Assembly: GCF_040222385.1 (NCBI RefSeq) | Contig: NZ_JAVKDF010000022.1 | Coordinates: 434,001-498,000, forward strand | DNA from: Imperialibacter sp040222385 | GTDB taxonomy: Bacteria > Bacteroidota > Bacteroidia > Cytophagales > Cyclobacteriaceae | DNA: 64,000 nucleotides | Direction of reading: 5' to 3' | Shown here: piece after piece, positions 36,374 to 45,872 of the stretch | How the letters are laid out: each line of letters begins with the position of its first letter | How positions within the stretch are numbered: position 1 is the stretch's first letter | Translations under genes and position numbers: made by a program | The notes under the pieces: model-generated | The model's database searches: none | The model's input: the letters and a program-made list of their open reading frames with translations, nothing else | What the model was told of the DNA's origin: nothing

Positions 36374-36402
36374 TAAAAAAAGGGCTGATAACAGCCCTTT
36401 GA
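36374..36402 (-). terminator. Intrinsic terminator of the secreted protein gene
   Basis: AAAGGGCTG (36379-36387) pairs with CAGCCCTTT (36392-36400) around a 4-nt loop. On the minus strand it ends in a run of seven T. It follows the stop codon of the gene at 36417 by 16 bp. Confidence 0.9.
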
Positions 36403-36416
36403 TACCCTATGTTTCG

Positions 36417-36938
36417 TTAGTTACTCCCGCCGTCGTCGGTTTCGCTTTCGCTTTCGTCAGTACTTTGCATGCCGGCGAGTAGTTCGTCGTATTTTGTTTT
36501 AAGCTCAGCATCGCTTTTCATTGCGTTCCTGACCTTATTGTACAACGCCGCACCTAAATCATCTTTTATCAGGTTCGGATATACTTCCTTAAACTCCGCC
36601 ACCATGTTATCATACTCATCAAGAATTCCCTGATATGCCGCTTTCTCCTCGTCTGTGGCACTAATTTCAGCTAGCTTTGCATCGTCGCCCCAGGCTTTTT
36701 TCAATTCCAGAAACCTTCGACCCTCATCCATCAGCTCATTATTCTTGATGACCTCATTGTATCTAACCTGCAGGTCCTCCTTCATTGAGTCAATTTTATT
36801 CATCACAGTAGCATACTGCGTCAGTTCTTCATCGGTTACAGCATCGGCATCTTGTGCAAAAGAGCTTTGAAGGGAAAGGCCAGCTGCAAAAGCTAACGTC
36901 AACATAAACTTCGCTTTCTTCGTCATCGCTTTGAACAT
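36417..36938 (-). CDS. Secreted acidic helical protein
   Basis: A 173-residue protein with signal peptide (KFMLTLAFAAGLSLQSSFAQ), a charged helical body with likely coiled-coil segments (DEELTQYATVMNKIDSMKED) and an acidic Ser/Asp tail (SESETDDGGS). No known domain recognised. It is a single gene with its own terminator. Periplasmic location inferred. Confidence 0.75.
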   Translation of the reverse strand: MFKAMTKKAKFMLTLAFAAGLSLQSSFAQDADAVTDEELTQYATVMNKIDSMKEDLQVRYNEVIKNNELMDEGRRFLELKKAWGDDAKLAEISATDEEKAAYQGILDEYDNMVAEFKEVYPNLIKDDLGAALYNKVRNAMKSDAELKTKYDELLAGMQSTDESESETDDGGSN

Positions 36939-37069
36939 TGTATTTATTGGTTTTTGTTAAAACTATAATTTTTTCCAACCTCCAAAAAAGGGAAATCTTG
37001 CTTAAATACCAACTCCTAAAGGTATTTATACCCTTATAAGACTATGAATGGCGAATGAATGGTACTAAA

Positions 37070-38479
37070 CTACCAGGTACGGTAAGGATTGGCGGCAGGT
37101 ATGTCTTCCAATGACTGAAAAACATGAAAGACGGTCTTCCCTTTACGAACGTCGAAAGTAAACTCTTGCTGCTGCGTCCTACCTGTTGCAGAGGCCAGGT
37201 TCAATTGCACTTTTTGCTCGCCTTCTGGCAAGGGCACTCTTGAGTAATAAATAGTGTGTGGGATCGTTTGCCAGTTGCGGGTATCAGCCTTTTCAGTTAG
37301 CGCATTAAAAAGTCCGATAGCGGCGCCCAAATCCTGATTCTCGCCTCTTACCGAATACTCCGCAGCCTTTTTTAACGCAACCCGCAACAGTGACTTACCA
37401 AACTCGGCCAACATGCGTTCCTGCAAGCATTTAAACGCAATTGCGTTGACGTCCTCGGCGGCTTCCAGGTTATACTTTTTCCCATTGGCCGACAAGGTGG
37501 CACTGTTGAAAAGAACGGGGCGTTCCACATACTTGGGAAATGCTACTCTGAAAAACTCCAGCGCTGCAAGTCCTTGCTTCTTATCTTCTTCGTTACTTTC
37601 CAGGAAGAAAGGGAAGTTAAAGCCGTAGTCGCTGTTAGCAAACGTAACCAAACCGCCCTGGCCATGAATAACGGAAAAGCTGATCGACCACTCCGCTTTC
37701 ACCGGCCCCAGTCCATTGTTCCAAAAGAAAACAAGTTCTCCCCCATTCCTTGGCGAAGGCGTAAATTTCACACCAAATGCTTCTTCATAGCGGCGAACTT
37801 CATCACTGAAACCATTCAAATGCGCTGTTCTGAGCAGGTCTTCCTTCAGTTGATCGGGAGCACTCATGCCAAATAATTTCTTGTAATCGCCTTCGTAGGT
37901 TTCGTAGGCGTTTCTGTAAGCGACGAAAGCGTTGTTAACATCGCCAGACGCCTCGTAAATGATCCCCATCAGATTGTTCACAAACGCATCTTTCTTGTAT
38001 TTGTCTGGACTTTTATACTTGTCAGAAAGCGTTCCCAATCTAATGTTCAGCCTGCGGCACTCCACTAGTGCGGATTCATAGTCGCCTAGCTTCAGGTAGT
38101 TGATGGCCTTATAATACAGTAATAGTAGGTGCTCATGGTCTTCCCCTTTGTACTCTGTCATGTTAGGGTTGGTGAGCAACGAGGCTGCTTCATTGAGGTA
38201 ATTCATCCGATAGTCCTCACCGAAAATATAGGCTTGCTCAAAGGCTTCGTTGCTGATTTCGTAGTTACCGAGCAGTGATTGAACGATGCCCTGGTTCAAA
38301 AAATACAGGAACCTGGCCTTTCCCTCGGCTGCCTTTTTGTTCTTTTCCAGCACTCTTGCTGCCTGCTCCAGGTCACCAGCCTCGAAACTCTGATTGAATT
38401 CATAGTTCATCTGGTAATAGGTCGCACAGGAAGCCAGCAGCAGGCCGCTAAGCAATAAGATTTTGATCGGAAAACGCAC
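37070..38479 (-). CDS. COG3014-type lipoprotein with TPR-like repeats
   Basis: Lipoprotein with signal MRFPIKILLLSGLLLASC when started at the GTG at 38479; the frame runs upstream to a TTG at 38554 that would bury the signal peptide. The N-terminal half has TPR-like helical pairs (YYKAINYLKLGDYESALVE), and the C-terminal half is a beta-rich domain. It resembles the COG3014 family, which in Gammaproteobacteria is encoded with LpoB and LPP20 lipoproteins. Here an LpoB-like gene lies immediately upstream, which supports the match; LPP20 is absent. Its job in the envelope is unknown. Confidence 0.78.
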   Translation of the reverse strand: MRFPIKILLLSGLLLASCATYYQMNYEFNQSFEAGDLEQAARVLEKNKKAAEGKARFLYFLNQGIVQSLLGNYEISNEAFEQAYIFGEDYRMNYLNEAASLLTNPNMTEYKGEDHEHLLLLYYKAINYLKLGDYESALVECRRLNIRLGTLSDKYKSPDKYKKDAFVNNLMGIIYEASGDVNNAFVAYRNAYETYEGDYKKLFGMSAPDQLKEDLLRTAHLNGFSDEVRRYEEAFGVKFTPSPRNGGELVFFWNNGLGPVKAEWSISFSVIHGQGGLVTFANSDYGFNFPFFLESNEEDKKQGLAALEFFRVAFPKYVERPVLFNSATLSANGKKYNLEAAEDVNAIAFKCLQERMLAEFGKSLLRVALKKAAEYSVRGENQDLGAAIGLFNALTEKADTRNWQTIPHTIYYSRVPLPEGEQKVQLNLASATGRTQQQEFTFDVRKGKTVFHVFQSLEDIPAANPYRTW

Positions 38480-38602
38480 AGATATTGTTTTTGAAGAGCT
38501 TTTTGAGACTGAGCAGCAAGCAACCGGTACTGTGGAGATATTACTCAACGGCAACCGGATGCTTGTTACCTTATTCTATTTTGATATTTGAATAGCGTCA
38601 GA

Positions 38603-39199
38603 TTAGTTCCTTATGAACTTCTTGATCTCCTTGTCTCCTATCCAAACTTTCTCGTTGGTTTGAAGATTGGCAAGTTCAAGGTCAACTTTGTACAGCACCA
38701 CTTTTTCTTTGTTGTAAGAGTCGACGATGGAATTGATCGTGCCAAACAGCATGAAGTCAGCTCCCAGCTCAGCGCCCCACTTCTTCTGAGTTTCTGGCGA
38801 AGCAAATTCCTGCTGATCAGCTCTTTCTTCACGCATTTTCTCACGGAAAACAGAATTTTGTACTACTCTGACCATGCCGGAGTTGATGAACTCTCTTTCG
38901 ATGTCCTTAATAAAAGTTTCAGATTCAATATGCTCGTGGCTTTTGTTGGTAACCAGCCCAACGATTACCACTGGTTTGGCATTTTTTGCTCTGCTAAAGT
39001 CCTCTCTCCATGGACGATTGAGCACGTCACGAATCATTTCCTCCGCCACAAGTTTGGAATCGGTGTCATTCCAGCGACCGCTAAGGTCAATTTGCTGATC
39101 TGGACTTACCCTGGTTACAGTGCGTTGCGAACAACCTGCGGCGATAAATAAAACTGCCAAAGAAAAAACAGAAGCTTTAACTATTGATTGCATTCTCAT
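38603..39199 (-). CDS. LpoB-like penicillin-binding protein activator lipoprotein
   Basis: Lipobox IAAGC followed by a globular alpha/beta domain with features of LpoB: SGRWNDTDSKLVAEEM, KPVVIVGLVTNKSHEHI, FMLFGTINSIVD and KVWIGDKEIKKF. In E. coli LpoB reaches from the outer membrane to stimulate PBP1B. Bacteroidota carry many related lipoproteins. I chose the ATG at 39199. The next gene downstream is the COG3014-type lipoprotein, a pairing known in other phyla. Whether it activates a penicillin-binding protein here is inferred. Confidence 0.85.
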   Translation of the reverse strand: MRMQSIVKASVFSLAVLFIAAGCSQRTVTRVSPDQQIDLSGRWNDTDSKLVAEEMIRDVLNRPWREDFSRAKNAKPVVIVGLVTNKSHEHIESETFIKDIEREFINSGMVRVVQNSVFREKMREERADQQEFASPETQKKWGAELGADFMLFGTINSIVDSYNKEKVVLYKVDLELANLQTNEKVWIGDKEIKKFIRN

Positions 39200-39245
39200 A
39201 ATTGTTTGTTTGTCTTGTATCACTTATAAAAATAGGCAGAATACC

Positions 39246-41630
39246 TCAGAATCTACCTGAAAGCTTCATATTCAAAAACCTTGCCGATAATGAATTGGGC
39301 ACGGCAAATTGTTGATTGAAGACGTCTTTTACCCAAGTGTAAGAAATGGTGTTCTCAGCACCGAGCAAATTGAGTATCTCAGCGGTCAGCCAGATAGACT
39401 TCAGCCCCCCGAAGATTTTTCCCTCGTTCTTTTTAGAAAACACTTTTGTGAAACCAACATCAACCCTGTAATACTCATCTCCCTTGAAAAAGTTGCGGTA
39501 AGTTGGATTATTTGGAGCACTAAAGGGTAACCCGCTGCCATAGAGCGCACTTACATAAATTCTAACACTTGGATCGTTGGGCAAATAATCCTGAAAGAAG
39601 ATACCCAACGTGACCCGCTGATCGGATGGCCTGCGAATAAAGCCGAGCGTGTCTCCCTCAATGTCCTCAATGGTTCGAAGCAGGCCGAGGCTAAACCATG
39701 ACTCTGTGCCCGGAATAAACTCGCCGTTCACCCTGAAATCAACACCATAAGCCCACCCTCTGGCCAGGTTGTCGCCAAAGTAACGAAGACGCACATTGTC
39801 GATGTCATAAGGAACCAGGCGATCCAGGTATTTGACGTAAGCCTCTGAAAAGAAAACAAAGTTCCTTCCATTCATTTGAAAGGAATAATCCATACCGGCC
39901 AGGGCGTGGTACGACACCTGGGCTTTCAGGTCACGGTTAATGACACCCTGCCTATTCCGCATTTCCCGGTAAAAAGGCGGCTGCTGATAGACGCCCCCAG
40001 CGACTTTAAAGGCGGTCTTTCGTGACCAGGCCGGTGTAAACACATATTGCATCCTTGGGCTCACCAGCAGTTGGCCATTGACAGTCCAGTAGGCTGTGCG
40101 AACGCCGGCATTCAGAATGTGAATAGAATCCCTGGAAAAAACTGTGTGCTGCAAATAGCCAGTCAGGTGATAGCCATCTACCAGGTTTTCGGCCCAAACC
40201 CTGTCGGTGGTGCTGGCATAACCGGAAGAATCCTGAAAGATGTACTCATTCAGCACGTCTTCTATTCTTTCCTTTCTGGCACCAATGCCAGCTTCTGTTA
40301 GCTGGTGGTCGTTCCAGCGAGCTGAAAACCGGCTTTCAGTATTCAAAAGCGTCGCCTGCAGCTTGTTGCGGCCGTAGTGGTAATTGCTGCCAACGCCAAG
40401 AATCACCACGCAGTCCTTGAACTGGTCGCTGGCCGGGTTGTTGTTCACATCACAGAGCCGGTAAGCACCCTCCACTTCAAAATACTCCCTTTCGGCAGTG
40501 TATACGCCTGATGCAATCACGTCCAGGTTGAACTTGTCGTCCCAGGTGTTAGTCCATTTCACACCGGTTTGATAAATGTCGTAGTCAAGCACCTCTTTGC
40601 CATCAAAAGCCGCCACCATGCGGAATGACCTGCCAAACGTACCGAATTCCACTTCCTGTGATTCTGGCTTTGTGAAGTACCTGTTTTGGGCATAGGAGGC
40701 AAGAATCGAGATCTTTTGCCTGTGTGCTTCGGTCTGCTGGCCCAATTTAATAGAAACAAGAGACTGAAAGTCGGCGAACCGAGGCAAGTATTGGCCTTTC
40801 ACGGAAATCGTGTTGAGCAAATACCGGGAGTTTTTATAACGAACACCCGCTGTGTAGTTTACCCTGTCGTTTTTGCTAACACCTTCCACATGGGCTGAGC
40901 CACCCAATAGCCCCAGATTGACCGATCCAGCTTGCTCAACGGGGTTTTTATAGCCAACATTAAGCACGGATGACAGCTTATCTCCGTACTTCGACTGCCA
41001 GCCACCGGATGAGAAGGTAATTCCCGACACCATGTCGAGGTTGACAAAACCCAGTCCCTCCTGCTGACCTGCCCTTACCAAAAATGGCCGATATACCGGA
41101 ATATCATTCACATACACAAGGTTTTCATCGAAATTGCCACCTCGCACAGAATAAGCAGAAGATAACTCATTGCTGGCTACAACCCCCGGAAGCGTCGCCA
41201 GTATCCTCGAAATATCTGCTGTGGCAGCCGGGAAATTTGCCAACTCTTTGCTCGATACACGAAATTCACCAGCTCTCGGAGGGCCCTGCTCTCTTTTGCC
41301 TACCACGGTTACCTGGGCCAGAAGCGTTTTATCTTCATTCAACGTGGCCTGAATAACCAAACTATCGCCTGCAGCAAGGGACACTGGTTTTTGAACTGCT
41401 TTATAGCCTACGAAGCTTATTTCAAGTTGATAACTGCCCGGCTCAAGGCATAGCAAAAAGGTGCCGTCCGTGTCGGCATTGGTGCCTTTGGTAAGCGACG
41501 GAACAGAAATGGTAGCCCCCTGCAATGGCGCATTCTGGGCGTCGAGCACTATACCCTGGATACAGGCTTGTTGTGCCCAGGTAGCAAAATAAAAAGCTAA
41601 AAAAATAATGGTGAGTAAGCTCCTGCTCAT
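39246..41630 (-). CDS. TonB-dependent outer-membrane receptor
   Basis: A 794-residue receptor. A signal peptide (MSRSLLTIIFLAFYFATWAQ) precedes a CarboxypepD_reg-like domain (QGIVLDAQNAPLQGATISVP), a plug domain with DISRILATLPGVVAS and YSVRGGNFDENLVYVND, and a beta-barrel ending in an aromatic residue (NMKLSGRF). No SusD partner gene is adjacent, so the ligand is not obviously a glycan. The ATG at 41630 overlaps the rpe stop by one base (TGATG), so it is translationally coupled to rpe and the operon above it. The ligand is unknown. Confidence 0.92.
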   Translation of the reverse strand: MSRSLLTIIFLAFYFATWAQQACIQGIVLDAQNAPLQGATISVPSLTKGTNADTDGTFLLCLEPGSYQLEISFVGYKAVQKPVSLAAGDSLVIQATLNEDKTLLAQVTVVGKREQGPPRAGEFRVSSKELANFPAATADISRILATLPGVVASNELSSAYSVRGGNFDENLVYVNDIPVYRPFLVRAGQQEGLGFVNLDMVSGITFSSGGWQSKYGDKLSSVLNVGYKNPVEQAGSVNLGLLGGSAHVEGVSKNDRVNYTAGVRYKNSRYLLNTISVKGQYLPRFADFQSLVSIKLGQQTEAHRQKISILASYAQNRYFTKPESQEVEFGTFGRSFRMVAAFDGKEVLDYDIYQTGVKWTNTWDDKFNLDVIASGVYTAEREYFEVEGAYRLCDVNNNPASDQFKDCVVILGVGSNYHYGRNKLQATLLNTESRFSARWNDHQLTEAGIGARKERIEDVLNEYIFQDSSGYASTTDRVWAENLVDGYHLTGYLQHTVFSRDSIHILNAGVRTAYWTVNGQLLVSPRMQYVFTPAWSRKTAFKVAGGVYQQPPFYREMRNRQGVINRDLKAQVSYHALAGMDYSFQMNGRNFVFFSEAYVKYLDRLVPYDIDNVRLRYFGDNLARGWAYGVDFRVNGEFIPGTESWFSLGLLRTIEDIEGDTLGFIRRPSDQRVTLGIFFQDYLPNDPSVRIYVSALYGSGLPFSAPNNPTYRNFFKGDEYYRVDVGFTKVFSKKNEGKIFGGLKSIWLTAEILNLLGAENTISYTWVKDVFNQQFAVPNSLSARFLNMKLSGRF

Positions 41631-42304
41631 CAAACGAATTTTTCCTCGCTGTTCACAGTTTTGAGTTGAGCGATTGTTGCCAATGGATCTGAGGCACTGA
41701 AAACGAAATTTCCGGCTACCAGAATGTCTGCACCCGCCTGGCAAAGTTCTCTGGCGTTGTTCATGTTTACTCCACCATCTACTTCTATCATGGTGTGCGT
41801 GCCGGCGTTAAGAATCATCTCCTTGGCATCCCTCACCTTTTGAAATGTTCTCTCAATGAATTTCTGCCCTCCAAAACCAGGGTTCACCGACATCAATAAA
41901 ATAATATCAGTGAGTTCCATGATGTCCTTCAGTACATTCACGGGAGTGTGTGGATTTAGTGCGACACCTGCCTTGCAACCCAATTCACGAATTTCCTGTA
42001 GCGCCCTGTGAAGATTCGGACAAGCTTCATGATGAACAGAAATCACCTCGGCCCCAGTTTCAACACATTGCTTGAAATAGCGGGAAGGCTGCTCAATCAT
42101 CAAATGAAAATCGAGGGGCTTTTTCGTATGCTTATTAATGGCCGCCGTTACTGGAAATCCAAAGGAGATATTAGGCACAAAAGTGCCGTCCATGATGTCG
42201 ATATGCAGCCAGTCGGCCTTACTGTTGTTGAGCATTTCCACATCTCTTTGAAGATTACCAAAATCGGAAGCGAGTATGGAAGGGGCAATAAGTGGAAAGT
42301 TCAT
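41630..42304 (-). CDS. rpe: Ribulose-phosphate 3-epimerase
   Basis: 224-residue TIM-barrel enzyme interconverting ribulose 5-phosphate and xylulose 5-phosphate. Typical motifs are visible: APSILASDFGNL, DWLHIDIMDGTFVPN, HLMIEQP, SVNPGFGGQKFI and IEVDGGVN. It lies 12 bp after the subtilase gene and overlaps the receptor gene by one base. Confidence 0.97.
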   Translation of the reverse strand: MNFPLIAPSILASDFGNLQRDVEMLNNSKADWLHIDIMDGTFVPNISFGFPVTAAINKHTKKPLDFHLMIEQPSRYFKQCVETGAEVISVHHEACPNLHRALQEIRELGCKAGVALNPHTPVNVLKDIMELTDIILLMSVNPGFGGQKFIERTFQKVRDAKEMILNAGTHTMIEVDGGVNMNNARELCQAGADILVAGNFVFSASDPLATIAQLKTVNSEEKFV

Positions 42305-42316
42305 GAATAGGTTTTC

Positions 42317-43972
42317 TTAGTATCTGAGCAGTTTTACCTGCTTTTCAAATGTGCTTGAAGACAAACGCAAAAAATAAACGCCAGGAGTTGTGCCCGAGAA
42401 TTCAAATATAACAACGTCGTTGATATCGTAGCTATTGTATTCTTTTTGGGCAATCATCTTCCCGTTGGCATCGAACATCTGTACATAGAGCCCATTGACA
42501 GCCAGTTCATTATTGATTTTGATACTCAGCCTGTTCTCTGTAAAAGGATTGGGGTATACCTTTACCTTGTCGTTGATCACATCATCCACTGAAAGGATTT
42601 TTCCACCCGTTGCTTTGATAAAATCAGGGATGCCATAGCCAAACAAGGTGTCAGGTTTGGTTGACCTGTTGGCTGAGTTCAGAATATCGTTAAAGAGCTC
42701 TTCCCTTGTTTTTTCCGGTTCTGCCTGAATCAACCCGGCCACAAAACCGGCGACCATAGGAGCCGAATAGCTGGTGCCATTCGCAGTGATCAGCGAGCCG
42801 CTCTCTGCCCCCACTGTGGCGAAAACACCCAGCGCCACAACATCCGGCTTGATGCGGCCGTCGGCCGTGGGGCCGATAGAACTGAAACTCGCCAGCTTGC
42901 CGCTATTGTCAACTGCCCCTACCGACAATACCTTGGGACTGTCGGCTGGCGCTGTGGCCTTTTTCCAGCTATTACTGCCCTCGTTGCCTACGCTGGCCAC
43001 AACAAAAATGCCCTTATCGGCAGCGAGGTTGGCAGCTTGAGTGATGATGGCCGTTTTGCCATCCATTTGGGCCTTTGTGTAGTTCATTTGCGAATCGCTG
43101 AACACATTATAGCCCACCGAAGTATGAATGATGTCAGCGCCAAGGCTATCGGCCTTTTCAGCGCCAAAAAGCCAGTTGTATTCCTCGATCCGATACTCGC
43201 TTTTCACATCTTCCGTCACGAAAAGGGCAAAATCTGCTGCGGGAGCTGTGCCCAAAATCAGTGTGGTGTCGTTGCCTTCTACCTGGATCATTTTAGCCCC
43301 AATGGTAGAAAATACCCTGGTGCCATGATCATCAAATGTGTATACCTGTTGTCCGTTCGTGACGAAGTCGTATGTCTGTATTATTCGGTTACTGCTGCGA
43401 ACGTCCTCAAAAAACGGAACGGCATCAACGCCTCCAAAACCTCCGTCAAATATGGCAATCAGCACGCCCTGCCCGTAGAAACCCTGCCGATGCATGTGCT
43501 GAACCGAAAGAAGACTGTTTTGAAATTCGGTGGTGGCGAGTACCCTGGCAGTGGCATTTTTACTCTTGAAGCGGCCGTTGGCTGTTTCGCCTTTGGTAAG
43601 CCGTGCTCCCGGTGCTACAAGTTCGACTCGTGAAACGAATGGCAGCGCATCTACCGTAAGCACCTTGTTGACGTTGCACTGAATCAGCGCCAGGTTCATC
43701 CATTTGGAGGTATGATACACCTCAACGCCGGTTGCTGCCAGCTGATCGAGATACGTTTGGCTGACTGGCAAATCGGACTCATCTACTGCAACGCCCTCTT
43801 TCTCCCTCCTTAAAATAGCCTTTTCTGAAAGGAACTCTTCAGGCCTGTCAGCGGAGTAGGTGCCACCTGATTTGTCTGCGAATTGAACAATATACCGATT
43901 GACCTGAGCTTTCAGCGAAAGCCCGGACAGTAGTAAAATCGAAATGATCAGAGCTCCTCTACTCCTTACCAT
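42317..43972 (-). CDS. Subtilisin-like S8 serine protease with T9SS C-terminal sorting domain
   Basis: Signal peptide, an inhibitor-like propeptide (ADRPEEFLSEKAILRREKEG), then a peptidase S8 domain with Asp in IAIFDGGFGG, His in DDHGTRV and Ser in NGTSYSAPMVAG. The C-terminal 85 residues match the Por secretion-system sorting domain (KVYPNPFTENRLSI, GVYFLRLSSSTFEKQVKLL), so it should be exported across the outer membrane by the type IX system. The ATG at 43972 overlaps the end of the upstream lipoprotein gene by 14 bp; a TTG at 43981 is an alternative. The substrate is unknown. Confidence 0.93.
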   Translation of the reverse strand: MVRSRGALIISILLLSGLSLKAQVNRYIVQFADKSGGTYSADRPEEFLSEKAILRREKEGVAVDESDLPVSQTYLDQLAATGVEVYHTSKWMNLALIQCNVNKVLTVDALPFVSRVELVAPGARLTKGETANGRFKSKNATARVLATTEFQNSLLSVQHMHRQGFYGQGVLIAIFDGGFGGVDAVPFFEDVRSSNRIIQTYDFVTNGQQVYTFDDHGTRVFSTIGAKMIQVEGNDTTLILGTAPAADFALFVTEDVKSEYRIEEYNWLFGAEKADSLGADIIHTSVGYNVFSDSQMNYTKAQMDGKTAIITQAANLAADKGIFVVASVGNEGSNSWKKATAPADSPKVLSVGAVDNSGKLASFSSIGPTADGRIKPDVVALGVFATVGAESGSLITANGTSYSAPMVAGFVAGLIQAEPEKTREELFNDILNSANRSTKPDTLFGYGIPDFIKATGGKILSVDDVINDKVKVYPNPFTENRLSIKINNELAVNGLYVQMFDANGKMIAQKEYNSYDINDVVIFEFSGTTPGVYFLRLSSSTFEKQVKLLRY

Positions 43973-44657
43973 GTGCAACAAGTTCCATGTATAATTTTCG
44001 GCCAGAATCTATGATCTTCTGTCCAAAGCACTCTTCTGTACTGCAGTAATTTAGCTGAATAAATTCTTTTTTCACCAATCCAATCTCCTTGGCAAAGTAC
44101 TCTCGTCTCACATCCTGAAAAACGATAGTATCCAGCACTTCCCTTTGAAGGATTGTTAGCGTGTTTTCGAATGTGGTGTCACCCACCTCAAGGGCCGCTC
44201 CAAGCCCGCTGACCTGATAGGTCTCTTCTCCCCTGTTGTTCAGCGCATTACCGTTCCACTCTTTGCCTTCAGCTAATGGAAAAGTAAGCTTGATAAAGGG
44301 CACATTATTTTCAATGCGAACCGCCTGGGTAGTAGAAAGCCTTGCCGTCCAAACGGAGTCGAGCCGCCAGTCTACTTCTGTAGTTTCACGGCTAAAGCGC
44401 TCCAGTCTGTAGCTCAGGCTACCTGATAAATCGGTGAAAGTATCCGCTACCACTTCCCTGAGAAAGTAGTGCGACGGCATGGAGTCGAGCAGGTTGTAGG
44501 TAGTAAGGTCGACCTCATATTCCCAGTAGAGGCCCTTTTCCATCGGAAAGAAATCAGCGCCCAGCCTGGAGGTGTCGGGCACAATGGTTTCTTCCTGACA
44601 GCTTATTAGAGCCACCAGGAGAACCCAAAGTGCCGATATTTTAAACAGCCTTGGCAT
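43959..44657 (-). CDS. Lipoprotein of unknown function
   Basis: Lipobox VALISC near residue 20, then a 210-residue beta-rich body (KGLYWEYEVDLTTYN, KLTFPLAEGKEWNGNALNN) with two cysteines near the end (YCSTEEC). I chose the ATG at 44657, which starts the signal peptide and overlaps the mnmA end by 17 bp. It in turn overlaps the subtilase gene by 14 bp, so these genes are translated in step. The family is not named here; similar lipoproteins are common in Bacteroidota. Confidence 0.78.
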   Translation of the reverse strand: MPRLFKISALWVLLVALISCQEETIVPDTSRLGADFFPMEKGLYWEYEVDLTTYNLLDSMPSHYFLREVVADTFTDLSGSLSYRLERFSRETTEVDWRLDSVWTARLSTTQAVRIENNVPFIKLTFPLAEGKEWNGNALNNRGEETYQVSGLGAALEVGDTTFENTLTILQREVLDTIVFQDVRREYFAKEIGLVKKEFIQLNYCSTEECFGQKIIDSGRKLYMELVAHGKE

Positions 44658-45759
44658 GTTGTCTGAAGCTTGACTGAATCCAGCCACCGCCTATTACGTC
44701 GTCGCCTTCGTAGAAAACCGCAGCCTGACCAGGAGCAATAGCATTGACTCCGTTGCCGAAGAAAACCTTCATCGTGTCGCCCACTTGTTCTATGACTGCC
44801 GGTGCACCATCGTCGTTGTAGCGCACTTTGGTGATAGTATCTAGTCTTTGGCCTGTAAGATCGGTGTATTTCATCATGTTGAGGCCTTTTACGTACATAC
44901 CGTCTCTGGACAGTTCATCAAAGGTGCCTAACACTACCCGGTTTTTATCTTTTTGAATTTCGGTCACATATACCGGATACCCCAAAGTAATGCCCAGACC
45001 TTTCCTTTGACCTATGGTATAGAAAGGATAGCCCTTGTGCTTACCCAGCACAGTGCCATCTTCCAGCACAAACTCACCTCCGTCGACTTGTTCCTCAAGG
45101 CCTTCCACCCTTCTTTTTAGAAAGCCACGGTAGTCATTGTCGGGGATAAAGCAGATTTCATAAGACTCCGATTTGTTCACCAGGTCTATAAAACCTCTCT
45201 CACTGGCCATCTCCCTTATTTCAGGCTTGCGCAGATGCCCAAGAGGAAACATAGTCCGGCTCAGACTCTCTTGCCCCACTCCCCACAATGCATAAGACTG
45301 GTCCTTGTTTTCATCTTTTCCTTTGGAAATAATGTAACGATCATTCTCCTGTCTCACCTTTGCATAGTGCCCTGTGGCGATAAACTGGCAGTCCAGCTTG
45401 TCGGCACGCCTCAGTAGCGCCTCCCACTTGATGTGCGTGTTGCACAACACACATGGATTGGGTGTGCGGCCTGCCAGGTATTCAGTGGTGAAGTTGTCGA
45501 TCACATAGTCGCCAAACTCACTGCGGATGTCCAGGATGTAGTGTGGGAAACCCAGGTTGACAGCAATATTCCTTGCGTCGTTGATGGAGTCGAGGCTGCA
45601 ACAGCCTGTTTCCTTTTTGGAGCTGCCTGCGGACGCATAGTCCCAGGTTTTCATTGTCATTCCGATGACTTCATAGCCTTGCTCATGAAGCATCACGGCT
45701 GCCAGGGAGCTGTCAATACCACCGCTCATGGCCACCAGTACTCTTCCGTGTTTACTCAT
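44641..45759 (-). CDS. mnmA: tRNA-uridine 2-sulfurtransferase MnmA
   Basis: 372-residue enzyme that thiolates uridine 34 in tRNA-Lys, -Glu and -Gln. PP-loop AMSGGIDSS near the start, catalytic cysteine in NPCVLCN and the persulfide cysteine in SYEICFIP, the standard pair. It opens a run of five overlapping or closely spaced genes (lipoprotein, subtilase, rpe, receptor). Its leader has a consensus -7 element and hairpins. Confidence 0.97.
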   Translation of the reverse strand: MSKHGRVLVAMSGGIDSSLAAVMLHEQGYEVIGMTMKTWDYASAGSSKKETGCCSLDSINDARNIAVNLGFPHYILDIRSEFGDYVIDNFTTEYLAGRTPNPCVLCNTHIKWEALLRRADKLDCQFIATGHYAKVRQENDRYIISKGKDENKDQSYALWGVGQESLSRTMFPLGHLRKPEIREMASERGFIDLVNKSESYEICFIPDNDYRGFLKRRVEGLEEQVDGGEFVLEDGTVLGKHKGYPFYTIGQRKGLGITLGYPVYVTEIQKDKNRVVLGTFDELSRDGMYVKGLNMMKYTDLTGQRLDTITKVRYNDDGAPAVIEQVGDTMKVFFGNGVNAIAPGQAAVFYEGDDVIGGGWIQSSFRQHAKAV

Positions 45760-45812
45760 TAAGTGTGTCTTTCGCCAGGTTCAAAGCCTGACTTTTACAT
45801 CGATTAAGTCTC

Positions 45813-45872
45813 TGAGGACGTCCCTCAAAAAGACGAAGCGAACAGAAATGGTTCGCTTGTGGTGCAAAATTA
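45813..45872 (-). promoter_or_regulatory. mnmA promoter and structured leader
   Basis: On the minus strand TAATTTTG (45865-45872) matches the -7 consensus. The transcript would start near 45858 and fold at once into a perfect 8-bp hairpin, AAGCGAAC/GTTCGCTT with a 7-nt loop (45836-45858), followed within 5 nt by five T, like an intrinsic terminator. A second small hairpin, TGAGG/CCTCA, follows at 45813-45827. The layout could allow attenuation. Confidence 0.5.

Noticed and set aside
45775..45800. GGTTCAAAGCC resembling a tRNA T-arm
   Set aside because: No acceptor, D or anticodon stems can be found around it.
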